From: [Clostridium] asparagiforme DSM 15981
GTDB taxonomy: Bacteria > Bacillota > Clostridia > Lachnospirales > Lachnospiraceae
Direction: 5' to 3'
Length of the DNA: 64,000 nucleotides
NCBI GenBank assembly: GCA_025149125.1
Contig: CP102272.1
Span: 2,480,001 to 2,544,000, forward strand
Shown: positions 26,833-34,639 of the stretch, piece by piece
Layout: every line of letters begins with the position of its first letter
How positions within the stretch are numbered: position 1 is the stretch's first letter
The notes under the pieces: generated by a model
What the model saw: the letters and a program-made list of their open reading frames with translations, nothing else
What the model was told of the DNA's origin: nothing
Databases searched by the model: none
Made by a program: the position numbers and the translations under genes

Positions 26833-26943
26833 ACTGCGAAGTTTGCGTGAAATTGTACCAGAAATAAATGCAATAATAAATGGTGGGCGTGGGGATATGA
26901 AAAAAGCGTTTTTTGAAATTGAATCAGAGGGGATGTGTATAGG

Positions 26944-28047
26944 ATGCGGGAAGATATGAATTGGAAGTTTGAATTAGAAGAATATATTAAACAGGGAGAA
27001 CCGGAAAAAGCTGAGAAAAGCGAAGCCTGGCAAACTGCGATTGGCTTACAGGCAGTTGATGGATTAAGGACTTCTGAGTATTTGCTTGAAACGGCGAAGG
27101 CACATATTGAAGGCAAGATTAGCATTGATGCGGCACAAAAGAGAATTCAAAGTTATTATGAGGAGAGGGAAAAACGGGGGGAAATAGAAGATGAGGCGAG
27201 GGAAGCAGATGTTGTTTCATCAAGAATTGCAGCAATTCTTGGCGAAAAAACATTTCAGTTTTCACCAGCGGAATGGCAGGAAATACACCGAAGGTTATTT
27301 GATGGTGTTCTTGACGGAGCTGGAAAAATCAGACCTTATAATATTACAAAAAAAGAGTGGGTGTTAAAAGGCGATACGGTTTTATACGCATCCTATGAGA
27401 GTATAAGAGCGACCCTGGATTATGATTTTAATAGAGAAAAGCAATTTTCATATAAGGGATTAAGTATTTTGGAATCTGTAAAGCATATCGCAGAGTTTAC
27501 ATCCGGGATATGGCAGATTCATCCGTTCTGTGAGGGGAATACCAGAGCAACGGCAGTGTTCATTATCAAGTATTTGAAAACATTTGGTTTTCAAGTCAAT
27601 AATGAAGTTTTTGCAGCGAATTCCTGGTATTTTAGGAATGCTCTTGTAAGAGCTAATTATAATAATTTACGAAATGGCGTTTATGCAACAACGATATATT
27701 TGGAATTGTTTTTTGAGAATTTGTTGTTGGATAAACATCATGATTTAAAAAATCGGTATTTACATTTGGAATATCATTCTGATACGGGAGAAAAAACGGT
27801 TCAAAGTGCAGGCGAAGATATTTCAAAGGGCAAAAAATGCACTTTGAATTGCACTTTGGATGAATTGGTACTTTTGAAGATTATAAAACAGGAACCAACG
27901 ATTACACAAAAAGAGCTGGCTCTTAAAGTTGGAAAATCTGAGCGAACTATAAAAAAAAGAACAATAGAATTACAAGAAAAGGGATATATCAGGCGACTTA
28001 ATGGTAAAAGAAATGGACGATGGGAAGTCCTTTGTGAATTAATGTAG
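26944..28047 (+). CDS. Fic-domain protein with VbhA-like N-terminus and C-terminal winged helix
   Basis: A putative AMP- (or other NMP-) transferase of 367 aa. An N-terminal segment (WQTAIGLQAVDGLRTSEYL, then AHIEG) resembles VbhA-type antitoxin domains, so toxin and inhibitor may be one chain. The Fic core motif is IHPFCEGNTRATA, with catalytic His and the anion-binding EGNxR intact. The C-terminal ~60 residues form a helix-turn-helix (TITQKELALKVGKSERTIKKR, then a wing), so it may bind DNA. ATG 26944 lies 11 nt after GAGGGG; an upstream in-frame GTG at 26935 is too close to that site. AT-rich, bracketed by the two 72-bp elements, and immediately upstream of cas5. Confidence 0.85.
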   Translation: MREDMNWKFELEEYIKQGEPEKAEKSEAWQTAIGLQAVDGLRTSEYLLETAKAHIEGKISIDAAQKRIQSYYEEREKRGEIEDEAREADVVSSRIAAILGEKTFQFSPAEWQEIHRRLFDGVLDGAGKIRPYNITKKEWVLKGDTVLYASYESIRATLDYDFNREKQFSYKGLSILESVKHIAEFTSGIWQIHPFCEGNTRATAVFIIKYLKTFGFQVNNEVFAANSWYFRNALVRANYNNLRNGVYATTIYLELFFENLLLDKHHDLKNRYLHLEYHSDTGEKTVQSAGEDISKGKKCTLNCTLDELVLLKIIKQEPTITQKELALKVGKSERTIKKRTIELQEKGYIRRLNGKRNGRWEVLCELM

Positions 28048-28081
28048 TAAGTAGTGTGGGGGAAGAGTATCAAAATGATGC

Positions 28082-28153
28082 GTAAAGGTAATCATATAGT
28101 TTCCGCTTGGGGAGAATTACGCTCTCCCGCCATCATTATTATCCACTCAACAA
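28082..28153 (+). repeat. Direct element, copy B (before cas5)
   Basis: Second copy of the 72-bp element, about 83% identical to 26761-26832, lying between the fic stop and the cas5 ribosome site. Here the central inverted repeat is better: GGGAGA (28109-28114) pairs with TCTCCC (28122-28127) around a 7-nt loop. No consensus sigma-A promoter was recognised inside or just after it. Confidence 0.85.
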
Positions 28154-28214
28154 TACTAGAGTTTGAGAAAACAATAATAACAGGGATTACCGCATACACA
28201 AGGAGGAAATTCAA

Positions 28215-28817
28215 ATGGTCAACAAACGATATGAGTGGGCTTTTGAGGTCGCAGGCCCTGCGGCCTCGTACGCACGTCCGGATGCAGGTTCGTCCCCCAT
28301 CAGCTCGGCAGTACCAACCCGCTCCGCGATCATAGGAATGATGACCTGCGTCGCCTTCAGCCGGGAGGCATATTTCTGGCCAGAGCGCATAGAACTGTGC
28401 GCCCACCCAATGTACCACAGGTATACGCAAAACTATAACGGGCCTCTCCGCAAATCCCAGGCGCCATTTCAGATCATGGCAACCGTACTGATCAACGTGG
28501 ACTACAAGATATACGGCACCGTGAAGGGATATGCCCCGCCCACTGCATTACATAATCCGATGCATCAACTCAGGGACGTGTTCATGCGCCGGTTGAAGAG
28601 CGGCCTTTTCTATCGGACTCCGTCGCTGGGGCTTTCAGAATTTATCCCCTCCTACTTTGGGCCCCTGCGGGACGACACGCAGGTGGACCGGACTATCAAT
28701 TTGGAGATACCATCGCTGCTGGACACGATGTTTGATCGGCCCACGGACGGACAGCTGTCGCCAACATTCATGCAGAATGTAAAAATAGTGGAGGGGGTGC
28801 TGCATTTTGCTGAATGA
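28215..28817 (+). CDS. cas5c: CRISPR-associated protein Cas5, type I-C-like
   Basis: 200 aa, RAMP fold. In I-C systems Cas5 cuts the pre-crRNA and holds the 5' handle. Family blocks present are AVPTRSAIIGMMTCV near the N-terminus, the MATVLINVDYKIYG strand, and FMRRLKSGLFYRTPSLGLSEF, which aligns with the I-C pattern RR...RGQ...PYLGCREF. The ATG has AGGAGG at an 8-nt gap. First gene of the effector operon, downstream of element copy B. Catalytic residues known from Bacillus Cas5d could not be assigned with certainty in this divergent copy. Confidence 0.82.
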   Translation: MVNKRYEWAFEVAGPAASYARPDAGSSPISSAVPTRSAIIGMMTCVAFSREAYFWPERIELCAHPMYHRYTQNYNGPLRKSQAPFQIMATVLINVDYKIYGTVKGYAPPTALHNPMHQLRDVFMRRLKSGLFYRTPSLGLSEFIPSYFGPLRDDTQVDRTINLEIPSLLDTMFDRPTDGQLSPTFMQNVKIVEGVLHFAE

Positions 28818-30960
28818 ATTGTATCAACTCTCAAATCTGCTGGGGAGACAGGGATTGCTGCCTTATGCGAGCACCCACCGCGATGTGCACAAGATGGCCA
28901 AATGCGAATGCCTCTGTGTTTATTTGGACCGGGATGGAAAACCGTCCATCAATGATTTATTTGGCAAAGAGGAGACATCCAGGCTATGGCTGCACAGCCA
29001 TGGAAATCATGACCGTTTTCCTGCGATTAAAGTACAGAAGCCGCTTCTGCCGGAACATATTTCCGCCTCATTTGATGAAGCAGCCTGGAAGAAAGCGGAC
29101 TGTGAGAAAAAGCGACAAATGCTGTTGGAACTGGATTACACGGTCGGAAATCCCAAAAGCGATGATATCCAGGTAAAGCCATGGACGCTTGAGCAGATGA
29201 GACCGGTTCTGGAAGACCGGGATGATATCTGCCTGGAAAGCGTGCGACGCCTCTTGAATCGCTTCCCGCAAAAGGAAAATGTGTCGGAATTTTATGATGA
29301 TTTCCGCCAGGCTATTTATGACAATCTTTGGAGAGAAGAGCGTTTTATTGATTTTTTCAAAAAACTCCTGGTAGGAACCTTTGATTCAAAGAAACGTCAA
29401 TACACCTCGCTCTGCGCCTGTTATTTTGATATAGAAGATGACGAGCTGGACTATAAGGTGGCGGATCCCGATACGGGAAATGCGCTGGTTCAGCTGCTGC
29501 TGAAAGCGCAAGGAAACCCGGAAGAGGCTGGGGAGACGTCCGGGAAAATGATGGGAATATCCGCGCTTTCCGGGACGAGGATGGCGCTGGTCCGGGATAA
29601 ATATCCCAACCCGGCGTTTCAGGTGATCGGTCCCTCTTATTTGTACTCCAACAATACAGGAGCATACCCTTGTCTTACCCGCTATAATCTGGAGAGAACG
29701 GGGGCTTTCCCCGCAGGGGAAGCGCAGGTTAGCAGAATGAATGATGCCCTGGGATTCTTGATGAAGGAAGAGCGCAGAGGAAAGACCTGGACCAGCTTCT
29801 GGGGAACTTCGTCAAAGACGCCGCTGCTGCTTTTGGCATGGTTGGAAAGTGATCCCAGCGGAGAAATGGACCTGGCGGATGTGTTTGCGAACAACGGGGG
29901 AAGCAGTATATATGAGGATATGTGTGAAAAGGTATTGAAAATGCTGCGGGGCAAATTAAGTGCGAATCGGAAGGACCCAGTCCATTTGCAGCTGTTTGAA
30001 ACCCTGGACAAAGGGCGCAAGCAGATCGTTTACAGCCGCACTATGACAGTCGAACAGGTCTATGAAAATGTGGCGGGGTGGATGGAGGCGGCTGAAAACA
30101 TCCCATCCGTAAAATTTAATGTGAAATGGAAAAATAAGGATGGAAAACCGGTTCATTTTGTCCGCCCATGGTGCCCGGGGCCGGGTGCGATCAGCAGTGT
30201 TTTGAGGACGCAGTACCGGACACAAAACAGCGGCAACATTGGACGAATGCAGGACAGAAGATCTTGTCCGATAACCGAGGAGGAGGTATTCCGCCTGTTT
30301 CTTCCCGATACCTACGGAGGCCGAAGAGATGCGAAATTGATTGAGACCTGTATGAAGGAAACGCTGCGGACATGCGGAGAACTTCTGCTGGATGCGTTCC
30401 GGTTTCAAAGAGTCGCCTCTAAGGGGCACCCATTTACGAAGGAAATGCTGTGGAGGGCCTGCGCGGCACTGGAATTGTTGGGAATTCTCCTTTACAAGAA
30501 GGGGATCAGAAAGGAGGACTATATGAAAAGCAAAATGTTCCTTTTGGGGAGGCTGATGGGACTTGCAGACTGCCTCCACAGAAATTACTGCATCATAGAG
30601 CGCAATAAAGAAACACTCAAGACGCATACGAAACCGATTCCAGGACAGCTGATGGGCAGCGCGGTTTATCAGACAGCGCTGCAAAGACCCAAGGAAGCTC
30701 TGAAAATGCTGTTCGGAAAAATGCAGATTTATATCAACTGGGCTTCGGCAAATCCAGACAGCCAGAGCGGGTGGATCATCAAAAAGATATCGGAGACATT
30801 TAAAGAAATTGAGGTGGACGGCATTGCCCTGCCCGAAAGACCGACTCTCGATGAGCAGGTGGAGCTGATTGTCGGATATGGAAGCGAACTTTCGTTTCCC
30901 AGAGAACCATATTATAAAAATTCTGCGGACCAAGAAAAAAGTCAGGAGGAGGAAGCATGA
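28807..30960 (+). CDS. cas8c: Cascade large subunit Cas8c (Csd1-like), divergent
   Basis: 717 aa, longer than typical Csd1 (about 600). Recognises the PAM and recruits Cas3 in I-C Cascade. Weak family blocks: the N-terminal LLPYASTHRD...YLDRDGKPS region, MNDALGFLMKEERRGKTWTSFWG (matching the Csd1 ALNxLL...T.VFWA block), and C-terminal YMKSKMFLLGRLMGLAD (matching FLLGRLxAxLE). The start is TTG 28807, 9 nt after GGAGGGGG, overlapping cas5 by 11 bp. The 3' fifth encodes a small subunit from an internal start (separate entry). Identification rests on position plus these blocks. Confidence 0.75.
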   Translation: MLNELYQLSNLLGRQGLLPYASTHRDVHKMAKCECLCVYLDRDGKPSINDLFGKEETSRLWLHSHGNHDRFPAIKVQKPLLPEHISASFDEAAWKKADCEKKRQMLLELDYTVGNPKSDDIQVKPWTLEQMRPVLEDRDDICLESVRRLLNRFPQKENVSEFYDDFRQAIYDNLWREERFIDFFKKLLVGTFDSKKRQYTSLCACYFDIEDDELDYKVADPDTGNALVQLLLKAQGNPEEAGETSGKMMGISALSGTRMALVRDKYPNPAFQVIGPSYLYSNNTGAYPCLTRYNLERTGAFPAGEAQVSRMNDALGFLMKEERRGKTWTSFWGTSSKTPLLLLAWLESDPSGEMDLADVFANNGGSSIYEDMCEKVLKMLRGKLSANRKDPVHLQLFETLDKGRKQIVYSRTMTVEQVYENVAGWMEAAENIPSVKFNVKWKNKDGKPVHFVRPWCPGPGAISSVLRTQYRTQNSGNIGRMQDRRSCPITEEEVFRLFLPDTYGGRRDAKLIETCMKETLRTCGELLLDAFRFQRVASKGHPFTKEMLWRACAALELLGILLYKKGIRKEDYMKSKMFLLGRLMGLADCLHRNYCIIERNKETLKTHTKPIPGQLMGSAVYQTALQRPKEALKMLFGKMQIYINWASANPDSQSGWIIKKISETFKEIEVDGIALPERPTLDEQVELIVGYGSELSFPREPYYKNSADQEKSQEEEA
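30523..30960 (+). CDS. cas11c: Predicted internal small subunit Cas11c within cas8c
   Basis: AAGGAGG at 30511-30517 sits 5 nt before an ATG that is in frame with cas8c (codon 573). It would give a 145-aa, mostly helical product beginning MKSKMFLLGRLMGLADCL. In studied I-C systems the Cas8c C-terminus is also made as a separate Cas11c from an internal start and lines the Cascade belly. A near-perfect Shine-Dalgarno at correct spacing inside a coding region, at exactly the expected domain boundary, is strong support. Not proven here. Confidence 0.75.
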   Translation: MKSKMFLLGRLMGLADCLHRNYCIIERNKETLKTHTKPIPGQLMGSAVYQTALQRPKEALKMLFGKMQIYINWASANPDSQSGWIIKKISETFKEIEVDGIALPERPTLDEQVELIVGYGSELSFPREPYYKNSADQEKSQEEEA

Positions 30961-31865
30961 TGGAGAGAGAACTGCACAGAGGAACCGGTTTACTTTGGAT
31001 TGAAGCGATCAACTCGAACCCCAATGGAAATCCCGATCAGGACAGCGAACCCAGACAGCGCAGTGATGAGCGTGGGGAAATTTCCCCGGTATCCTTCAAA
31101 CACAAAGTCCGGGAGCTGGTTGCGTACAAAGAGGGGCCGATCTGGAAGGAAATCAGCGCTGAATTGGGGATCAAGCCGTCGGAGATGGGGCACTATGACA
31201 TTCTGGAGCAAAAAGAGACCAAGCGGTCAGAGGTAAAAAGGCTCTCCTCACAGGAGTTTCTGGACCGTTACTGGGACGCCCGTGTGTTTGGTTCCACATT
31301 TTTGGAGGGAAAGATAAAGGATGAGTCCGTTGCAGCTGATAATCCCCAGGCTGGGACATTCATCCATACCGGCGTGGTGCAGTTTGGGCTGGGACTTTCA
31401 CTTTCTCCCATTGAAGTCGAGCGTCTCACCACAACAAAGGTTTTGCCGGCAGAGGAGGGGAAGGGAAAGGGAATGGCGCCTCTGGCATTCCGCGTCGTGC
31501 CCTATGGGCTGTATCTGATGCCATTTTTTGTAAACGCAACCATGGCGGGAAAGACGCAGTGTACATATAGGGATATTCAGCTGCTTCTGCGTATGATCCC
31601 TTATGCCTATGAGGCCACCGCTTCCTACATCAGACCGCAGGTCAACATCCGCCACGCTTATTATGTGGAGCATGCAAAGGCCAGGGGATGTTACAATGAC
31701 TTTAAGATTATTGAGGCGCTGACACCCGATCTGCTGATACCGGCGGACGCGGTCGCCCACAGTATCAAAGACTACGATGTGGAGGCGGTGGAACAGCGGA
31801 TTGCGCGGTTGAATCAGGAAATGGAAGGAAAAGCGGGACCGGTTATTGATCTGATGGAGGTATAG
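30957..31865 (+). CDS. cas7c: Cascade backbone Cas7, type I-C-like (Csd2)
   Basis: 302 aa, the crRNA-coating backbone subunit. The N-terminal Csd2 signature WIEAINSNPNGNPDQDSEPR corresponds to the family pattern (V/I)TNGNPNGDPD...PR, then ISPVSFKHKVREL, and the central block FRVVPYGLYLMPFFVNATMA matches the I-C IVPYGLY...F.S motif. Overlaps cas8c by 4 bp (ATGA) with GAGGAGG upstream. cas3 follows after 1 bp, so the four genes form one tight operon. Confidence 0.85.
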   Translation: MMERELHRGTGLLWIEAINSNPNGNPDQDSEPRQRSDERGEISPVSFKHKVRELVAYKEGPIWKEISAELGIKPSEMGHYDILEQKETKRSEVKRLSSQEFLDRYWDARVFGSTFLEGKIKDESVAADNPQAGTFIHTGVVQFGLGLSLSPIEVERLTTTKVLPAEEGKGKGMAPLAFRVVPYGLYLMPFFVNATMAGKTQCTYRDIQLLLRMIPYAYEATASYIRPQVNIRHAYYVEHAKARGCYNDFKIIEALTPDLLIPADAVAHSIKDYDVEAVEQRIARLNQEMEGKAGPVIDLMEV

Positions 31866-31866
31866 G

Positions 31867-34149
31867 GTGAAATATCTTGCTCACAGTAAGGCATACTGCG
31901 GTTATGATCAGTCATATGGAGAACACATTTGGGGCGTGTATCAATGGGGACAGCATACTTTAGCAAAATGGAAAGCATTTTTGCCGGAAGATATCTACCG
32001 CCGGGTGGAGAGATGGCTGCTGCTGACGCTGAAATTCCATGATCTGGGAAAACTTGAGGATCAGAATCAGGCCCGTTTACACGATGAAAATGATTGCGGA
32101 AGGCTTCCATATCCTCATCAGTATGCTGGAGCGAGGTATTTGTATCATATATACGGGGATATGTTTGGAGCGATGCTGATTTACGGACATCACCGCCCGG
32201 GGCTGCCGAATTGGGGAGCAGAGAGAATAAACAGCACGCCGTTTTGCAGTGCATTCACGAAAAATGAGGAAGAACGAACAGCGCTTCAAACATATACGGA
32301 CAATATGATCGACAAGCTCCTGAGCACGCACCTTGAGGCAACGGGGAGAGACGCGGTGGAATTTGAAAAAATGAAAGATCGCCCCGCCTCTTCCCTGGAG
32401 GTAAGAATGATGCTTTCCTGCCTGGTAAATGCCGATTGGAACGATACCGCCAGGAAAGGATTTAACACCGACGAAACTCTGCCGCAGTGGGAGACTTTTT
32501 TGAAGCGGCTGGACAGCTATTTGGCCAGACTTCAGAATAAAGTGAGTTCAGAGGAAAATGAAGACAGACGGATATTAAATGATCTGCGTACAGAATTCTA
32601 TCAGGAGTGCCGAGCGCATTTTCCTGTAGATCAGGGGGCGGCGGTCTACAATGGCGACGCCTGCGTGGGTACAGGAAAGACAACTGCGTTTCTCGCTTTG
32701 GCGCTCCGCCTGGCGGAAAAGAATCAGCTGAGACATATTTTTCTTATTTCACCCATGATCGCGCTGCTCGAATATGTGGAACAGGTTGTCAGGAAGGCAG
32801 TTGCTCCCGATGAGAAACAGGGGAACGAAGCGGTGTCGGTTGTCCACTCCAGAGCTGAATACCATACTCCGCGGCTTCGCGATCTGGCAAATTCATGGGA
32901 GACGCCGTTTGTTCTGACTACGGCAGTGGCTTTTTACGAGACCTTGGCGGCCAATGAACCGGCGCATCTGAAGAAGCTTCATGAATTGCCGGGCTCGGTG
33001 ATCATCTTAGATGAATTTCACGCCTCGGCTCCCGCGGAATGTCTTCCGGTTATTTGGAAATGGCTGGGGGAACTGAGCAGGAATTGGGGGTGTTCTGTGA
33101 TCTTATCCTCCGGCACGATGGTTCATTTTTGGGAAAATGAACGGTTTAAGAGGTTATTTGGAAAGAATGAACCATTTCCCATTCCAAAGCCCATTTTATC
33201 TGAAGAACTGCAAAGAAAAATGGAGGAGATGGACCGGAAACGGGTTCAAAAACGGCTCTCGCCTGAGGATTTAGAACAATGCCAGTTTTCACAAATTGAT
33301 GACTTGCTGGATTTTGCCTTGGCCCATGAAGGACCAAGGGTGATTTTGGCGGAGACAAGAGAGGCGGCTGCAAGAATTGCGTTTGAATTGAAGCAGCGCG
33401 GCAAACAAGTTTCTCATCTGTCCAATGCGTTTACACCCGAGGATTGTGAAAGGAAATTGCAGGAAATCGAAGCAGTGCTCGGGCGGTCTGAAGCGGACGC
33501 GGAAAAAAATGATTGGACCATGGTCGCAACGACTTATGCGGCAATGGGCCTAGATCTTTCGTTCAGGAATGGATTTTGCCAGGTTTTATCATGCGACATC
33601 TATTTGCAGCTGCTTGGAAGGATTAGCCGTAACCAGGAGTATCCGGATGCCGGTTTATGGGCATTTGAGTTGTTTGATCCCAAACTGCCGGAAAATAGAG
33701 GGATAGGAGCCGGCAAGGGTGTCTGGCGGGAAATCATCCGCAACAAATACGGCGGTACCCCGGTCTGGAGTCTGCCGCCGTCCCAATTAGCGTCTTATGC
33801 GTTCAAAGAAGAATCAAAGCGAAGGCCCGGACTGGCAGACTGGCAACGATTTTTTCTGGAAAAGGAAGGGACTTTTGAGTTCAGCACCATGGCCCGGGAC
33901 TTCAAGATAATTTCTAATGAATCTCAGGCGCTGGCTGTCGTTGATCCGAAACTGGTAAGGGCAATACGGGCCGGAGTGTACTGTGACAGAGCAGAGCTTC
34001 AGCGAAAGAGCGTATCACTTTATAAGAGTCAGGTTACGCGTCTGGAATTGTCACCGATTGTAAACGGTGAAGACTTGTATGCACTCCCGCCAGGGCAGTA
34101 TGATGCGGAACTTTTGGGATGTTTTAAAGGCGTTATTGGAAAGAATTAG
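31867..34149 (+). CDS. cas3: Cas3 HD nuclease-helicase, type I-C-like, placed last in the operon
   Basis: 760 aa. The HD nuclease comes first: H20, H58-D59 in KFHDLGK, H84, and H108-H109 in GHHRPGLPNW. The SF2 helicase follows, with Walker A CVGTGKTT (about 267-274), DEFH box D382-H385 in IILDEFHAS, motif III SSGT, and motif VI QLLGRISRN (about 581). DEFH, SGT and QLLGRISR all deviate from the common DEVH/DEAH, SAT and QxxGRxNR forms, so this is a divergent but apparently intact enzyme. The usual I-C order puts cas3 first; here it follows cas7 at GTG 31867, and the leader and array come directly after. Confidence 0.85.
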   Translation: MKYLAHSKAYCGYDQSYGEHIWGVYQWGQHTLAKWKAFLPEDIYRRVERWLLLTLKFHDLGKLEDQNQARLHDENDCGRLPYPHQYAGARYLYHIYGDMFGAMLIYGHHRPGLPNWGAERINSTPFCSAFTKNEEERTALQTYTDNMIDKLLSTHLEATGRDAVEFEKMKDRPASSLEVRMMLSCLVNADWNDTARKGFNTDETLPQWETFLKRLDSYLARLQNKVSSEENEDRRILNDLRTEFYQECRAHFPVDQGAAVYNGDACVGTGKTTAFLALALRLAEKNQLRHIFLISPMIALLEYVEQVVRKAVAPDEKQGNEAVSVVHSRAEYHTPRLRDLANSWETPFVLTTAVAFYETLAANEPAHLKKLHELPGSVIILDEFHASAPAECLPVIWKWLGELSRNWGCSVILSSGTMVHFWENERFKRLFGKNEPFPIPKPILSEELQRKMEEMDRKRVQKRLSPEDLEQCQFSQIDDLLDFALAHEGPRVILAETREAAARIAFELKQRGKQVSHLSNAFTPEDCERKLQEIEAVLGRSEADAEKNDWTMVATTYAAMGLDLSFRNGFCQVLSCDIYLQLLGRISRNQEYPDAGLWAFELFDPKLPENRGIGAGKGVWREIIRNKYGGTPVWSLPPSQLASYAFKEESKRRPGLADWQRFFLEKEGTFEFSTMARDFKIISNESQALAVVDPKLVRAIRAGVYCDRAELQRKSVSLYKSQVTRLELSPIVNGEDLYALPPGQYDAELLGCFKGVIGKN

Positions 34150-34167
34150 GGCGACGCGGGTAAAATG

Positions 34168-34216
34168 CCGGTGCGAATACCGAGTGAACATGAATTTGCT
34201 GGGAGATTCGCACCGG
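34168..34216 (+). promoter_or_regulatory. Leader hairpin between cas genes and array
   Basis: CCGGTGCGAAT (34168-34178) pairs perfectly with ATTCGCACCGG (34206-34216) around a 27-nt loop containing AACATGAATTTGCTGGGAG. From memory, a GGTGCGAA...ACATGAAxTxxCxGGGAG(A/G)TTCGCACC hairpin is common between cas2 and the array in Firmicutes I-C loci. The rest of the leader (34217-34340) is G-rich with many GGGG and GTGA runs and no gene. Confidence 0.7.
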
Positions 34217-34340
34217 GATAATGAACAAAATGGGGGTGAGAGTTGATTTGTTGAAGGGGGTGAAGGGGAGAAGTGAGAATAGGTGGGGTGGATTTGGTGA
34301 AAATGTGTAAAATATAGTGAAGAATTTGTGAAATATTGCT

Positions 34341-34576
34341 GTGTTCAGCCGCGTGGCGGTTGTGAATTGAAATACTCATGACAAAGGGGGAGTCGATTAA
34401 GACTCCCGTGTTCAGCCGCGTAGCAGCTGTTAATTGAAATAATGAGCTTGTTGGAACAGCTCCCCATGATCGTCGTGTTCAGCCGCATAGCAGCAGTGGA
34501 CTAAAATCATCAGACCGGCGATCGAATATCGGAGGTGGCGGCGAGGTTCACCCGTGTAGCAGTATATTCATGCAAT
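34341..34576 (+). CRISPR. Short degenerate type I-C CRISPR array, four repeats
   Basis: Repeats of 33 bp at 34341-34373, 34408-34440, 34475-34507 and 34544-34576, beginning GTGTTCAGCCGCGTRGCRG and ending ATTGAAAT in the first two. Spacers are 34, 34 and 36 bp. The first two repeats already differ at 4 positions; the third is altered at its 3' end (ACTAAAAT); the fourth keeps mainly the GGTTCAxCCGxGTAGCAG core. The I-C-like ending and regular spacing support a true array, but divergence of every repeat means it is no longer expanding. Orientation follows the ATTGAAAT end. Confidence 0.85.
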
Positions 34577-34588
34577 GCAACTAACAAA

Positions 34589-34634
34589 AGAGAGTCCTCA
34601 GCGCCATGAACTGGCTGCGAGGACCCTCTTTTTG
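34589..34634. terminator. Bidirectional terminator at the island's right edge
   Basis: AGAGAGTCCTC (34589-34599) pairs with GAGGACCCTCT (34619-34629) with one mismatch, with T5 on the plus side. It ends the minus-strand lipoprotein gene and any array transcript. Confidence 0.75.
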
Positions 34635-34639
34635 GAAAT

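Noticed and set aside
26761..28153. Integron-like gene cassette with attC sites around fic
   Set aside because: The elements lie just after gene ends and have inner symmetry, but the attC core ends (RYYYAAC and GTTRRRY) are absent and no integrase is present.
34374..34543. Spacer of the mini-array targeting the fic or cas upstream region (CreTA-like)
   Set aside because: By eye the best match is a 6-base seed of spacer 3 to ATCATC in element copy A, with no TTC-type PAM. This is too weak to claim.
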